64,000 bases of DNA from Rhodoferax ferrireducens (GCA_002083775.1 MTEI01000007.1:124001-188000), one strand, 5' to 3'; positions 26,954 through 37,416 are shown, counted from the stretch's first letter. Notes: generated by a model not told the origin, from the sequence alone. Numbers and translations: made by a program.

Positions 26954-28270
26954 ATGACACATTCATTTCAAACCCTCAACGACTGGCTCGCCTACTGCGA
27001 GCAACTTCACCCTGTCGCCATCGACCTCACGCTGGAGCGCGTGCGCACGGTGGCGCAACGCATGGCCATCGGCATGAAATGCCCGGTGATCACCGTGGCC
27101 GGTACCAACGGCAAAGGCTCCACCTGCGCCATGCTGGAAGCCATTTTGCTGCAGGCAGGCTACCGCACCGGCGTTTACACCTCGCCGCATCTGGTGCATT
27201 TTGAAGAGCGCCTGCGCCTCAGTGGCCAGCCGGTAGATGCTGCTGAATTAATAGCTGCTTTCGCCCATGTGGAAAGGGCTAGATGCCAAAATGATGATGT
27301 GATTTCACTCACTTACTTTGAGTTTTCCACGTTGGCCATTCTGGATGTGATGCGCCATCACCGGCTGGATGTGGTGGTTCTGGAAGTGGGCCTGGGCGGG
27401 CGGCTGGACGCCGTGAACATCATTGAGCCCGACTGCGCCATCATCACCAGCATCGACCTGGACCACATGGCTTTGCTCGGTGACGACCGCGAAGCCATTG
27501 GTTACGAAAAAGCCGGCATCATGCGCACCGGCAAGCCGGTGATCATCAGCGACCCGGTACCGCCGCAAAGTGTGTTGGACCGTGCGCTGGAAGTGGGGGC
27601 GGATGCGTGGCGCGTCGGGCATGATTTCAATGTGTCGGGCGACAAGCAGCAATGGGGCTGGGCCGGGCGCGGTCGGCGTTATGCCGGCATGGCCTACCCG
27701 TCGCTGCGCGGGGCCAACCAGCTGGTGAATGCCGCCGGTGTGCTGGCGGCGCTGGCCGCGCTGCGCGAGCAACTGCCGGTGACGGCGCAGGCGGTGCGTT
27801 CGGGCTTGTTGTCGGCAGAATTGCCCGGGCGCTTTCAAATCGTGCCGGGCCAGCCTACCTTGGTGCTGGATGTGGCGCACAACCCGCACGCGGTGGCGGC
27901 CCTCACCGCCAATCTGGACGCCATGGGCTTTTTCCCTACCACCCACGCGGTGTTTGGCGCCATGGCCGACAAAGACTTGACAGCCATGCTGGCGCGCATC
28001 GGCCCGATCATTGACAAGTGGTATTTCACCGATTTGCCCACACCCAGGGCGTTCTCGGGCGAGCAGTTGCTGACCCAATGGCAAGCGCAAAACACCCGCA
28101 AAAACACCACGGCAAATGTCTACGCCGACCCCGAATCCGCCCTGCAGGCGGCCCTGGCTGGCGCAGACCCCGCTGATAGAATCGTCGTCTTCGGGTCGTT
28201 TTTTACCGTGGGCGGCGTCTTGAAAGACGGTGTGCCACGGCTGGCGGCCAAGCATCTCCCCACCTCCTGA
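26954..28270 (+). CDS. folC: Bifunctional folylpolyglutamate/dihydrofolate synthase
   Basis: FolC adds glutamate to folates and forms dihydrofolate from dihydropteroate. The 438-residue protein has the ATP P-loop ITVAGTNGKGSTCAML at about 46-61, the folate omega-loop YTSPHLVHFEERL, LEVGLGGRLDAVN and VLDVAHNPHA. Residues about 98-113 (ELIAAFAHVERARCQ region) are partly encoded by an R1 repeat. It starts the usual Burkholderiales run folC-SPOR-cvpA-purF-metZ. Confidence 0.95.
   Translation: MTHSFQTLNDWLAYCEQLHPVAIDLTLERVRTVAQRMAIGMKCPVITVAGTNGKGSTCAMLEAILLQAGYRTGVYTSPHLVHFEERLRLSGQPVDAAELIAAFAHVERARCQNDDVISLTYFEFSTLAILDVMRHHRLDVVVLEVGLGGRLDAVNIIEPDCAIITSIDLDHMALLGDDREAIGYEKAGIMRTGKPVIISDPVPPQSVLDRALEVGADAWRVGHDFNVSGDKQQWGWAGRGRRYAGMAYPSLRGANQLVNAAGVLAALAALREQLPVTAQAVRSGLLSAELPGRFQIVPGQPTLVLDVAHNPHAVAALTANLDAMGFFPTTHAVFGAMADKDLTAMLARIGPIIDKWYFTDLPTPRAFSGEQLLTQWQAQNTRKNTTANVYADPESALQAALAGADPADRIVVFGSFFTVGGVLKDGVPRLAAKHLPTS
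27247..27291. repeat. R1 repeat copy inside folC
   Basis: A reverse-orientation copy (TTAATAGCTGCTTTCGCCC...GGAAAGGGCTAGATGCCAAA), read in frame by folC. Confidence 0.75.
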
Positions 28271-28289
28271 TTCACCACCACACAGCAGC

Positions 28290-29087
28290 ATGGCTTTTTT
28301 CAAGTTTCGCAAGGGCGCTGATGAATCTCCCAGGGCACCCGCGCAACCGCAAAGCATCGAAGCCATTCGCCAGCGTGCCAAGTACCGGCTGACCGGTGCC
28401 ACGGTGCTGGTGCTGGTGGGCGTGATTGGTCTGCCCATGCTGTTTGACAAGCAGCCGCGGCCCATTGCGGTGGATACGCCCATCGTCATTCCCGACAAAA
28501 ACAAGACGCCAGCGCTGGTCATTCCAGGCGCAGCTGTGGTGCCGCCAACCCCAGCCGTGGTGGTTGCCGCGCCCGACAATCTGCCCAGCCCGGCGGCTGA
28601 GCCACAGGCAGGGTTGCCAACGGTTGCAGGTGCTGATAAAAATATTGAGTCAAAACAGGCTCCAGCACTTACAGATAAAGGGTCAGAAGCTACAAATACC
28701 ATAGACAAAACCGCGTCGATAGCGGCCAAACCTGAAGCCAACCGGGCGCAGGCTTTGCTTGACGGCAAAGAGGCCGATGCCAAGCCGGCCAAGGTTGACG
28801 CTGCCAACACTGCAGTGGCCAAACCAACTGTTGCAGCCGACAAACCCGCAGCCACCGACAGCCGTTATGTGGTGCAGGTGGGTGCCTTTGCCGACAATGC
28901 CCGCGCGCAGGAGGTGCGGATGAAGCTGGAGCGTGCAGGTCTGAAAACCTACGCCCAAGCTGCCGAAACCAAAGACGGACGGCGCATTCGCGTGCGCCTC
29001 GGGCCGTTTTCGACCCGCGCCGAGGCGGAAAAGGCGGCCGACAAGGTGAAAAAGCTGAGCCTGCCGGCCTCCTTGCTCACGCTGTAG
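28290..29087 (+). CDS. SPOR-domain inner-membrane protein (DedD/FtsN-like)
   Basis: The 265-residue protein has a short cytoplasmic N-terminus, one transmembrane helix at about 34-51 (LTGATVLVLVGVIGLPML), a long Ala/Pro/Lys-rich periplasmic linker and a C-terminal SPOR domain at about 190-265 (YVVQVGAFADNARAQEVRMK). SPOR domains bind denuded peptidoglycan at the division septum. About 17 residues of the linker (119-136) come from an R1 copy. It begins 19 bp after folC and belongs to the same operon. Confidence 0.92.
   Translation: MAFFKFRKGADESPRAPAQPQSIEAIRQRAKYRLTGATVLVLVGVIGLPMLFDKQPRPIAVDTPIVIPDKNKTPALVIPGAAVVPPTPAVVVAAPDNLPSPAAEPQAGLPTVAGADKNIESKQAPALTDKGSEATNTIDKTASIAAKPEANRAQALLDGKEADAKPAKVDAANTAVAKPTVAADKPAATDSRYVVQVGAFADNARAQEVRMKLERAGLKTYAQAAETKDGRRIRVRLGPFSTRAEAEKAADKVKKLSLPASLLTL
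28647..28697. repeat. R1 repeat copy inside the SPOR gene
   Basis: The sequence AACAGGCTCCAGCACTTACA continues with AAAGGGTCAGAAGCTACAAA. It is read in frame in the disordered linker. Two mismatches lie in the stem. Confidence 0.65.
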
Positions 29088-29102
29088 GGCTGCCTTGTGA
29101 CC

Positions 29103-29591
29103 ATGGCCGCGCTGGACTGGATATTTGCGGTGGTGCTGTTGCTGTCGATGGCGCTGGGCGCCTGGCGCGGGCTGGTGTATGAGGTGCTGTCGCTGGTCAA
29201 TTGGGTGGTGGCGTTTGTGCTGGCCAGGATGTTTGCCCTGGACGCCGCCCAGCTGTTGCCGATCAGTGGCGCCAGCGCCACCATGCGGTATGGCGCCGGG
29301 TTTCTGCTGGTGTTTGTGCTGGTGCTGGTGGTCGGTGGCTTGCTGACCGTGCTGATCAAAAAGCTCACTGCAGCGGTGGGCTTGAGCCCGATTGACCGCA
29401 CCTTGGGCGCCGTATTTGGGGCCACACGCGGGGTATTGCTGCTGCTGTTAGCCACCGTGGTGGTGCACCTGACGCCGATGAAAGACAGTGTGACGTGGCA
29501 GGAGTCGGTCGGTGCCAGGCTGGCGGGGGTCACCCTCAAAGGCCTCAAACCCGCCTTGCCCCGTGATCTGGACAGGTTTTTGCCCGCTTGA
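29103..29591 (+). CDS. cvpA: CvpA-family membrane protein
   Basis: The 162-residue protein has four hydrophobic helices: 4-22, 26-45, 64-86 and 103-122 or so. The typical start DWIFAVVLLLSMALGAWRGLVYEVLSL is present. CvpA is needed for colicin V production in E. coli and is linked to envelope homeostasis. It sits directly before purF, as in many proteobacteria. A GTG two codons upstream is another possible start. Confidence 0.9.
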   Translation: MAALDWIFAVVLLLSMALGAWRGLVYEVLSLVNWVVAFVLARMFALDAAQLLPISGASATMRYGAGFLLVFVLVLVVGGLLTVLIKKLTAAVGLSPIDRTLGAVFGATRGVLLLLLATVVVHLTPMKDSVTWQESVGARLAGVTLKGLKPALPRDLDRFLPA

Positions 29592-29621
29592 GGCGTCATT
29601 GAGTAACCAGGAAATTTAAAC

Positions 29622-31121
<1,500 letters not shown>

Positions 31122-31123
31122 GC

Positions 31124-32335
31124 ATGTCGGCGCAGAAACTACCCGAACACCTGCACCGCGACACCCTGGCGGTGCGCGCCGCGTCCGAGCGCAGCCAGTA
31201 CGGCGAAAACTCCGAGGCGCTGTACCTCACCAGCGGTTATGTGCAGCCCAGCGCAGAGGCCAGCGCGCGCCGTTTTGCTGGTGACGAAGAGGGCTTCACT
31301 TACGGCCGCTACGGCAACCCCACGGTGGCCAGTTTTGAACAACGCCTGGCAGCTTTGGAGGGCGCTCCGGCGTGTATTTCCACCGCCTCGGGCATGTCGG
31401 CCATTTTGATGATGTGCATGGGCTTGCTCAAAAGTGGCGACCATGTGATCTGCTCGCACTCCATGTTTGGCTCGACCATCAAGCTCATCGGCTCGGACCT
31501 GGCCAAGTTTGGCGTGCGTTCCACCTTTGTGCCGCAAACCGATGCCGCCGCCTGGCAGGCCGCCATCGAGCCCGCCACCAAGCTGTTGTTTGCCGAAACC
31601 CCCACCAACCCGCTCACCGAGGTGTGTGACATCCGCGCACTGGCTGACATCGCCCACAACGCCGGTGCCTTGCTGGCGGTGGACAACTGTTTTGCCACGC
31701 CTGCCCTGCAGCGCCCGATGGCGCTGGGTGCTGACATCGTCACGCATTCGGGCACCAAATACCTGGACGGCCAGGGCCGTGTGATGGCCGGTGCCCTGTG
31801 CGCCAGCGAGCAACTGGTGACCGAGACGTTTCTGCCGGTGCTGAAAAGCGGCGGCATGACGCTGGCGCCGTTTAACGCCTGGGTGGTGCTCAAAGGTCTG
31901 GAGACGCTGGGCATTCGTATGGAAGCCCAGTCGGCCCGCGCGCTGGCATTGGCGCAGTGGCTGCAGGTGCATCCGGCGGTGGCAGTCGTGCACTACCCTG
32001 GGTTGCCCAGCCATCCGCAGCACGCACTGGCCATGGCGCAACAGTCCAACCGCGGGGGTGCTGTGCTGTCGTTTGAGGTGAAAGCCCTGGACGATGACCA
32101 AGCCCGCCAGCGCGCCTTCCATGTGTTGGACAGCTTGCAAACCTTGTCGCTCTGCACCAACCTGGGCGACACCAAAACCCTGCTGGCGCACCCCGCCAGC
32201 ACCTCGCACGGCCGCCTGACCCCGGCGCAGCGGCAACTCGCTGGTGTTAGCCAGGGGCTGATCCGCGTGGCCGTCGGCTTGGAACACATTTCTGACATTC
32301 AGGCCGATCTTGATCGCGGCCTCACTACTTTTTGA
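31124..32335 (+). CDS. metZ: O-succinylhomoserine sulfhydrylase
   Basis: This PLP enzyme makes homocysteine from O-succinylhomoserine and sulfide in methionine synthesis. The 403-residue Cys/Met-metabolism protein has the PLP lysine in [13 protein letters not shown] at about 205-217. The phosphate-binding TASGMSAI and the substrate-binding TYGRYGNPT segments are present. The sequence pattern and the purF-metZ order are typical of Burkholderiales MetZ. gltX starts one base past its stop. Confidence 0.93.
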   Translation: MSAQKLPEHLHRDTLAVRAASERSQYGENSEALYLTSGYVQPSAEASARRFAGDEEGFTYGRYGNPTVASFEQRLAALEGAPACISTASGMSAILMMCMGLLKSGDHVICSHSMFGSTIKLIGSDLAKFGVRSTFVPQTDAAAWQAAIEPATKLLFAETPTNPLTEVCDIRALADIAHNAGALLAVDNCFATPALQRPMALGADIVTHSGTKYLDGQGRVMAGALCASEQLVTETFLPVLKSGGMTLAPFNAWVVLKGLETLGIRMEAQSARALALAQWLQVHPAVAVVHYPGLPSHPQHALAMAQQSNRGGAVLSFEVKALDDDQARQRAFHVLDSLQTLSLCTNLGDTKTLLAHPASTSHGRLTPAQRQLAGVSQGLIRVAVGLEHISDIQADLDRGLTTF

Positions 32336-32336
32336 C

Positions 32337-33743
32337 ATGAACGCACCCGTGAACTCTACTCAACACACCCGCACCCGTTTCGCCCCGTCGCCCACCGGAT
32401 TCATCCACCTGGGGAATATCCGCTCAGCGCTGTACCCATGGGCGTTTGCTCGCTCTACGGGCGGCGTTTTCATTTTGCGCATTGAAGACACGGATCTGGA
32501 GCGCTCCAGCCAGGCAGCGGTGGATGTGATCCTTGAAGGCATGGCCTGGTTAGGTTTGGACCATGACGAAGGCCCGTTCTACCAGATGCAGCGCATGGAC
32601 CGCTACAAGGCGGTGCTGGCCGAGTTGGTGGCGGCTGGCCATGTTTACCCCTGCTACATGAGCATGGTGGAGCTTGATGCGCTGCGCGACCGCCAGACCG
32701 CTGCCAAGGAAAAACCGCGCTACGACGGCACCTGGCGCCCAGCCGAAGGCAAAGTCCTGCCGCCCATTCCCGAAGGCGTATTGCCGGTGCTGCGCTTCAA
32801 AAATCCGCAAGGCGGCTCGGTGGTGTGGGACGACAAAGTCAAGGGCCGCATCGAGATCAGCAACGACGAGCTCGATGACCTGGTGATTGCCCGCCCGGAC
32901 GGCACCCCCACCTACAACTTCTGCGTGGTGGTGGACGACATGGACATGGCCATCACCCACGTGATTCGTGGCGATGACCACGTCAACAACACGCCGCGCC
33001 AGATCAACATCTTCAAGGCGCTGGGCCAGGAGCACCCGGTGTACGCGCATTTACCCACCGTGCTCAACGAACTGGGCGAAAAAATGAGCAAGCGCAACGG
33101 CGCCAAACCCGTCACGCAATACCGCGACGAAGGTTATCTGCCCGACGCCATGGTTAACTACCTGGCGCGCCTGGGCTGGAGCCACGGCGATGACGAAATT
33201 TTCAGCCGGGCGCAGTTCATCGAATGGTTCAACCTGGACCACTTGGGCAAGAGCGCCGCACAGTTTGACGAAGCCAAGCTGCGTTGGGTCAATGCCCAGC
33301 ACCTCAAGGCTACCGCAGACGATGTGCTGACCCCGTTGGTGCAAGCGCAGCTGCACAAACGTGGCATCGCCGCCGATGACCGGTTGATGGGCATTTGTGC
33401 CTTGTTCAAAGACCGTTGCGACACCACCGTGGCGTTGGCAGACTGGGCGGCCGTGTTTTATGCCGATGTCACGCCGCCTGCCGAAGAACTGGCCCAGCAT
33501 GTCACAGACGCCGTCAAACCCGCGCTGAGTCTCTTGTCAGACAAGCTGGCAACCTGCGTTTGGGATAAGGCTGGCATTGCAGCAGCCATCAAGGAAGTGC
33601 TGGCTGCCTGCAGCCTGAAGATGCCGCATTTGGCCATGCCGGTGCGCGTTTTGGTGGCAGGCACAGCACACACGCCGTCGGTGGATGCGATGCTGGCGCT
33701 TTTTTCCAGAGAAAAAGTCATTCAAAGGCTCAAACAGGTCTAA
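32337..33743 (+). CDS. gltX: Glutamyl-tRNA synthetase
   Basis: GltX charges tRNA-Glu. The class I signatures are [19 protein letters not shown] (HIGH-like, residues about 13-31) and [10 protein letters not shown] (KMSKS-like, about 248). The 468-residue length is normal. The start at 32337 follows the metZ stop by one base; an upstream in-frame ATG lies inside metZ and is not preferred. A tRNA-Glu gene is 180 bp downstream. Confidence 0.97.
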   Translation: MNAPVNSTQHTRTRFAPSPTGFIHLGNIRSALYPWAFARSTGGVFILRIEDTDLERSSQAAVDVILEGMAWLGLDHDEGPFYQMQRMDRYKAVLAELVAAGHVYPCYMSMVELDALRDRQTAAKEKPRYDGTWRPAEGKVLPPIPEGVLPVLRFKNPQGGSVVWDDKVKGRIEISNDELDDLVIARPDGTPTYNFCVVVDDMDMAITHVIRGDDHVNNTPRQINIFKALGQEHPVYAHLPTVLNELGEKMSKRNGAKPVTQYRDEGYLPDAMVNYLARLGWSHGDDEIFSRAQFIEWFNLDHLGKSAAQFDEAKLRWVNAQHLKATADDVLTPLVQAQLHKRGIAADDRLMGICALFKDRCDTTVALADWAAVFYADVTPPAEELAQHVTDAVKPALSLLSDKLATCVWDKAGIAAAIKEVLAACSLKMPHLAMPVRVLVAGTAHTPSVDAMLALFSREKVIQRLKQV

Positions 33744-33758
33744 TTTACATACTATAAT
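33736..33758 (+). promoter_or_regulatory. Probable promoter of the tRNA-Ala/Glu/Asp cluster
   Basis: A perfect TATAAT lies at 33753-33758, 48 bp before tRNA-Ala. A weak -35 (around CTCAAAC) lies 17-18 bases upstream and overlaps the end of gltX. Confidence 0.5.
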
Positions 33759-33806
33759 TTGAGGCTTGGAAATTACAAGCCGCTCGCAAGAGCAGCAAGT
33801 GGTTTT

Positions 33807-33882
<76 letters not shown>

Positions 33883-33923
33883 AGAAGTTTCCAAAGTGTT
33901 GACGGAATCGTCCAAAAGGTTTT

Positions 33924-33999
33924 GACCCCATCGTCTAGAGGCCTAGGACATCACCCTTTCACGGTGAGTACCGGGGTTCGAATCCCCGTGGGGTCGCCA
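33924..33999 (+). tRNA. tRNA-Glu (anticodon TTC)
   Basis: The 76-base gene has CCA encoded. Acceptor GACCCCA pairs with TGGGGTC, and the anticodon loop CTTTCAC on a TCACC/GGTGA stem gives TTC. Confidence 0.96.
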
Positions 34000-34088
34000 G
34001 GTTTTCTCAGGAAAACGTGGCGCAAGTCGGTAACGGTTTGTTGTCAAAGACAAACGACTAGGCTCGCAAGAGCAAACGTTAGCTACCA

Positions 34089-34165
34089 GGAGTGGTAGTT
34101 CAGTTGGTTAGAATACCGGCCTGTCACGCCGGGGGTCGCGGGTTCGAGTCCCGTCCACTCCGCCA
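34089..34165 (+). tRNA. tRNA-Asp (anticodon GTC)
   Basis: The 77-base gene has CCA encoded. Acceptor GGAGTGG pairs with CCACTCC, and the anticodon loop CTGTCAC on a CCGGC/GCCGG stem gives GTC. Confidence 0.96.
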
Positions 34166-34170
34166 GTATC

Positions 34171-34212
34171 AAAGGGCTTGCAACTATGAAAATAGTAGCA
34201 AGCCCTTTTTTC
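34171..34212 (+). terminator. Terminator of the tRNA cluster
   Basis: AAAGGGCTTGC and GCAAGCCCTTT form an 11-bp stem. An inner ACTAT-GAAA-ATAGT hairpin continues it, and six T end the structure. It begins five bases after tRNA-Asp. The AAGGGCT core resembles an R1 arm. Confidence 0.9.
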
Positions 34213-34256
34213 TTGTCCATCATTTGGGTCTCCTCGCGTCTGCGGTCCACAGCATC

Positions 34257-34298
34257 GTGTGCCAGCGAACAGACCCACCTCGCGCATCAACCTATAAC
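34257..34298 (+). promoter_or_regulatory. Dyad-promoter site S1 (before DUF4398-OmpA genes)
   Basis: The dyad GTGTG-CCAG-CGAAC is followed by AGAC, an 18-base spacer and TATAAC. The dyad centre lies 41.5 bases before the predicted start of transcription. The DUF4398 gene starts 49 bp downstream of the -10. Confidence 0.75.
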
Positions 34299-34347
34299 TG
34301 GAGACTATCAAGCGTGATCGTGCGCTTGGTGGACTTACAGGAGAGAA

Positions 34348-34725
34348 ATGATGACGACAAATTCAACACGCTGGCTCACAGCCTTGTTCAGTGCTGCGGC
34401 CATGTTGACGGTGGGCTGCAGCAGTATGAAAACCCCCGCAACCGCGGATGTAGCGGTCTCCAAGGCCGCTGTAGACAACGCTGCCGGTGCTGGCGGCGTG
34501 CAATACGCGCCCGTGGAGATGACCGCTGCCCGCGAGAAGATGGTGCTGGCCAACAAAGCCATGGCCGACAAAGACTACCCGCTAGCGCGCGACCTGGCAG
34601 CCCAGGCCCAAGCGGATGCCAAGCTGGCCCAGAGCAAGGCCAATTCAGCCAAAGCCCAGGCCGCAGCTGACGCCCTGCAAGAAGACATTCGCGTGCTGCG
34701 CGTTGAGCTTGAGCGCAATCTTTAA
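34348..34725 (+). CDS. DUF4398-domain lipoprotein
   Basis: The 125-residue protein has a lipoprotein signal with lipobox LTVGC (Cys about residue 24) and a mature part that is a helical DUF4398 domain (YAPVEMTAAREKMVLANKAM). A coiled coil (AQADAKLAQSKANSAKAQAAADALQ) and a charged end follow. The Asp/Ser residues after Cys suggest either membrane. Function unknown. It is followed after 39 bp by an OmpA-type protein with a related N-terminal half, so the pair may form one peptidoglycan-attached complex. Dyad promoter S1 precedes it. Start ATG 34348 has GGAGAG before it; ATG 34351 is equally possible. Confidence 0.85.
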   Translation: MMTTNSTRWLTALFSAAAMLTVGCSSMKTPATADVAVSKAAVDNAAGAGGVQYAPVEMTAAREKMVLANKAMADKDYPLARDLAAQAQADAKLAQSKANSAKAQAAADALQEDIRVLRVELERNL

Positions 34726-34764
34726 AGCCAACCCGCCCATTTTTCTCATCTACCGGACACTGAT

Positions 34765-35676
34765 ATGACTAACAAAACCCTGACCGCCACCGTTCTGGCC
34801 GTGGCAGCGCTGCTTGCAGCCTGCGGCTCAACCCCCAAGGCCACCACGCTGCTGGACCAGACGCGGGTGGAATACCGCATGGCCCAAGCCAGCCCGAACG
34901 TGGCCACCTACGCACCGCTTGAAATGAAGCAGGCCAGCGACGCCATGGCCAAGGCCGAAGCCGCTTCTGTCGAGCGTGAAAGTGATGCCGATATCGACAA
35001 TCTGGCCTATCTGGCCCGGCAAAAAATTGCCCTGACGCAGGAAGTCACCAAACGCAAGGTGGCAGAGGCTGACATTGCCAACGCCGGCAAGCAGCGTGAC
35101 CAACTGGTGCTGGACCAGCGCACCAACGAAGCCAATGCCGCCCAGATTCGCGCCAACGCCGCCATGCAAGCGGCAGTGGTTGCCCAGAATGACGCTGCCA
35201 ACGCCAAACAGCAAACCGCTTTGGCGCAAGACGCCAATGCCGATGCCCAGGCGCGCAACGCCCAACTGGAAGCCCAGTTGGCTGAACTGGCTGCCAAAAA
35301 GACCGAACGTGGCATGGTTATCACCATGGGTGACGTGTTGTTTGCTACCGATCAGGCCAGCCTGACCAGCAACGGCGTGGCCACAGCCCAAAAGCTCGCC
35401 ACCATCCTGCAAAACAACCCCCAGCGCAATGTGCTGGTGGAAGGTTTTGCCGACAGCACGGGCGCAACTGCCTACAACCAGGCTTTGTCTGAGCGCCGCG
35501 CCGGTGCGGTGCAAGCCGCTTTGCAAGGCATGGGCATCGCACCCAACCGCGTGGCCATGCGGGGTTACGGTGAGTCGTTCCCGGTAGCTGGCAATGACAC
35601 CGCGCCCAATCGCCAGTTGAACCGCCGGGTGGAAATTGTGCTGTCAGACGACAGCGGCCGGGTCATGGCACGCTGA
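34765..35676 (+). CDS. OmpA-family lipoprotein with DUF4398 half
   Basis: The 303-residue protein has a lipobox LLAAC (Cys about residue 20), a DUF4398-like helical region at 30-100 (YAPLEMKQASDAMAKAEAAS), a long alanine-rich coiled coil to about 185, and an OmpA C-terminal peptidoglycan-binding domain at about 190-300. Key residues are VLVEGFADSTG and NRQLNRRVEIVL. It would tie the outer membrane to the cell wall. It shares a transcript with the DUF4398 gene; a strong terminator follows. Confidence 0.92.
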   Translation: MTNKTLTATVLAVAALLAACGSTPKATTLLDQTRVEYRMAQASPNVATYAPLEMKQASDAMAKAEAASVERESDADIDNLAYLARQKIALTQEVTKRKVAEADIANAGKQRDQLVLDQRTNEANAAQIRANAAMQAAVVAQNDAANAKQQTALAQDANADAQARNAQLEAQLAELAAKKTERGMVITMGDVLFATDQASLTSNGVATAQKLATILQNNPQRNVLVEGFADSTGATAYNQALSERRAGAVQAALQGMGIAPNRVAMRGYGESFPVAGNDTAPNRQLNRRVEIVLSDDSGRVMAR

Positions 35677-35705
35677 TCGTCCATCAACGCGTCACTGGGA
35701 GGTGA

Positions 35706-35751
35706 GTTCGGGCGGGGCAGCTTTTTAGGTTGCCCCGCCCGAATTATTTTT
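35706..35751 (+). terminator. Terminator after the OmpA-like gene
   Basis: TTCGGGCGGGGCA pairs with TGCCCCGCCCGAA (13-bp stem, 10-base loop) and is followed by TTATTTTT. Confidence 0.93.
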
Positions 35752-35826
35752 GATCACGCCCGCCATCAGGTTGTGTGCTGTTGAACCCCTGCGGCTGCCG
35801 GGAATTTGCGCTGCGTGAGGCACTGC

Positions 35827-35868
35827 GTACGCCAGTGCACCGACACGGCGGCTGTGTCCAACTACGCT
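35827..35868 (+). promoter_or_regulatory. Dyad-promoter site S2 (before collagen-like lipoprotein)
   Basis: The dyad GTACG-CCAG-TGCAC is followed by CGAC, 18 bases and TACGCT. The gene starts 21 bp after the -10. Confidence 0.72.
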
Positions 35869-35889
35869 CAAGTTTTAAAGGATGAATTC

Positions 35890-36138
35890 ATGAACCACAA
35901 GTTATTGATCACGGCAGTTTTTGCCACATTGAGCCTGATGGCCTGCGAACGCGCCACGGTGGTCACCCCGCCGCCAGCCACTGTAGTCGTGCCCGGCCCG
36001 CCAGGCCCCGCAGGTGAGACCGGTTCGCAAGGTGCCACGGGCAGCCAGGGTGCTTCCGGCACACAGGGCGCCACCGGCAAGTCGGGCGATGGCACCACCA
36101 TCATCGTGACACCACCCGCTTCCGCGCCAGCCAACTAA
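35890..36138 (+). CDS. Small collagen-like lipoprotein
   Basis: The 82-residue protein has a lipoprotein signal (lipobox SLMAC, Cys about 19), a Thr/Val/Pro stretch, then about ten consecutive Gly-X-Y triplets (GPPGPAGETGSQ...GATGKSG) and a Pro/Ala tail. Short Gly-X-Y runs can form triple helices in trimeric proteins, so a surface or periplasmic trimer is possible. Function unknown. It has its own dyad promoter S2 and a bidirectional terminator. Confidence 0.85.
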   Translation: MNHKLLITAVFATLSLMACERATVVTPPPATVVVPGPPGPAGETGSQGATGSQGASGTQGATGKSGDGTTIIVTPPASAPAN

Positions 36139-36146
36139 GCCAAAGC

Positions 36147-36184
36147 AAAACCACCGCAGCACCATGCTTGCGGTGGTTTCTTTT
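36147..36184. terminator. Bidirectional terminator
   Basis: The stem AAACCACCGCA / TGCGGTGGTTT lies between the convergent collagen-like and PRC-barrel genes. T-rich stretches follow on both strands. Confidence 0.85.
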
Positions 36185-36199
36185 GAAGCTGTCAGCGGG

Positions 36200-36616
36200 C
36201 TAAAGCACCCGGTCTGCGGGCGGTGTGGTGCCGTAATAGTTGTGAACTTCCTTGGCCCACTCCTGGTTTGACATGTTTGGCCAACTGTCTTTGTCAAACC
36301 CTGGCGCGATGTCCATGCGGTCTTTGGCCACATCCAGGGTGAAGCGTTTGTGCTCGGTGTCCAGCGTCAGGGCATCCCAGGGCACGGCAAACAGCTTGTC
36401 ACCCAGGCCCATCATGCCGCCATACGACAGCACCGCATAACTGATGCGGCCTGCACGCACATCCAGCATGATCTCCTTGATGTTGCCCAGATCTTCGTCC
36501 TGCAGGTTGTAGACATCGTTGCCAATCAGCGTGTCTGCCCCCATCAGCCGCGGGCCCGGGCCGTCGTTGTCGGCTACGGCATACATGCCAAAACTGTCGC
36601 GTTCGACGTAGTTCAT
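36200..36616 (-). CDS. PRC-barrel domain protein
   Basis: The 138-residue soluble protein has a PRC-barrel at about 24-100 (LMGADTLIGNDVYNLQDEDLGNIKEIMLD, then ISYAVLSYGGMMGLGDKLFAVPWDAL). This type is frequent in stress-induced loci of Burkholderiales and occurs with CsbD and BON proteins. The biochemical role is unknown. It starts 13 bases after csbD on the same strand and so depends on dyad promoter S3b. Confidence 0.88.
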   Translation of the reverse strand: MNYVERDSFGMYAVADNDGPGPRLMGADTLIGNDVYNLQDEDLGNIKEIMLDVRAGRISYAVLSYGGMMGLGDKLFAVPWDALTLDTEHKRFTLDVAKDRMDIAPGFDKDSWPNMSNQEWAKEVHNYYGTTPPADRVL

Positions 36617-36629
36617 GGTGTGCCTTGGT

Positions 36630-36836
36630 TCAATGTTTTTTCACGGATTCTTTGACAGCGTCGCTGGCGTCCTTGACGACCTCTTTGGCATCGCCATAAC
36701 CCTTTTGTGTCTGGCCCTCCACCTGCAGCTTCAGGCCCTTGGCTTGCTGTTCTTTGCTGTTGATCAGCTTGCCCGCAGCTTCCTGTACTTTGCCAGCAGC
36801 GTCTTTGGCCTGGCCCTTGACTTGGTCTTTGTTCAT
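36630..36836 (-). CDS. CsbD-family stress protein
   Basis: The 68-residue hydrophilic helical protein has the CsbD pattern NKDQVKGQAKDAAGKVQEAAGKL. The start at 36836 gives the usual length. CsbD proteins are made under general stress; the mechanism is unknown. It is the first gene of a pair with the PRC-barrel gene. Dyad site S3b lies 60 bp upstream. Confidence 0.92.
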   Translation of the reverse strand: MNKDQVKGQAKDAAGKVQEAAGKLINSKEQQAKGLKLQVEGQTQKGYGDAKEVVKDASDAVKESVKKH

Positions 36837-36896
36837 GATGTTTCCTTGTGTTGAAGTGAATGGTTGCACGCCGGGCCCGGTTCAGACCCGTAGTCC

Positions 36897-36938
36897 AGAT
36901 TAGCCGTCACCCCTGAATGTGTCGGTGCGCTTGCATAC
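36897..36938 (-). promoter_or_regulatory. Dyad-promoter site S3b (before csbD-PRC)
   Basis: On the minus strand the dyad GTATG-CAAG-CGCAC is followed by CGAC, 18 bases and TAATCT. It is divergent from site S3, whose dyad begins 20 bp away. Confidence 0.75.
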
Positions 36939-36957
36939 ACAGGCAGCGCCATTCTGC

Positions 36958-36999
36958 GTACGCCAACGTACAGACGCGCCGAGATGCCTGGCCTAAGCT
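36958..36999 (+). promoter_or_regulatory. Dyad-promoter site S3 (before coiled-coil gene)
   Basis: The dyad GTACG-CCAA-CGTAC (perfect half-sites) is followed by AGAC, 18 bases and TAAGCT. The gene starts 27 bp after the -10. Confidence 0.77.
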
Positions 37000-37026
37000 C
37001 AGTGCCATCAACAAGGAGTAATGACT

Positions 37027-37311
37027 ATGACCACCCGCGACACCTACATCAACAAGATGAAACTTCAGCTCGATGAGTTGAACCTGCAAATGGACAAGCT
37101 TGAAGCCCGCGCTCAGGAAGCGCGTGAAGACGTGCGCGACAAATACAAGCTTGAGATGGCCAAGTTGCATGCGCAGTCCAAAGCCGCCAAAGCCAAGCTG
37201 GCCGACATGCAGGCTAGCAGCGAATCGGCCTGGGACAGCATGGTGACCGAGATGGACAAAGTGCGCGACGCTTTTGTGCACTCGTTCAGCTACTTCAAGT
37301 CGCAGGTGTAA
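37027..37311 (+). CDS. Small coiled-coil protein
   Basis: The 94-residue, highly charged and almost fully helical protein has heptads from about residue 8 to 70 (KMKLQLDELNLQMDKLEARAQ). There is no signal peptide or transmembrane helix. AAGGAG precedes it with good spacing to ATG 37027; ATG 37021 is too close. No family is recognised with confidence. It shares a divergent regulatory region with csbD, both using the dyad promoter, which places it in the same stress response. Confidence 0.75.
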   Translation: MTTRDTYINKMKLQLDELNLQMDKLEARAQEAREDVRDKYKLEMAKLHAQSKAAKAKLADMQASSESAWDSMVTEMDKVRDAFVHSFSYFKSQV

Positions 37312-37320
37312 ATCCGGAGG

Positions 37321-37412
37321 CATGGATTGCGGATCAAGTCCGCAATGACAGCCCGCAGGCCTGCGGGCGTGCCATGACGCGGTTGTCATGCCGGACTTGA
37401 TCCGGCATCCAG
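37321..37412. repeat. R3 REP-like hairpins
   Basis: Three small palindromes occur in a row: TTGCGGATCAAGTCCGCAA, GCCCGCAGGCCTGCGGGC and ATGCCGGACTTGATCCGGCAT. They lie between convergent genes and may act in termination or mRNA protection. Confidence 0.8.
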
Positions 37413-37416
37413 TTCG

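Noticed and set aside
27305..28855. A 516-codon minus-strand frame
   Set aside because: Antisense to folC and the SPOR gene; low-complexity Ala/Ser sequence without domain features.
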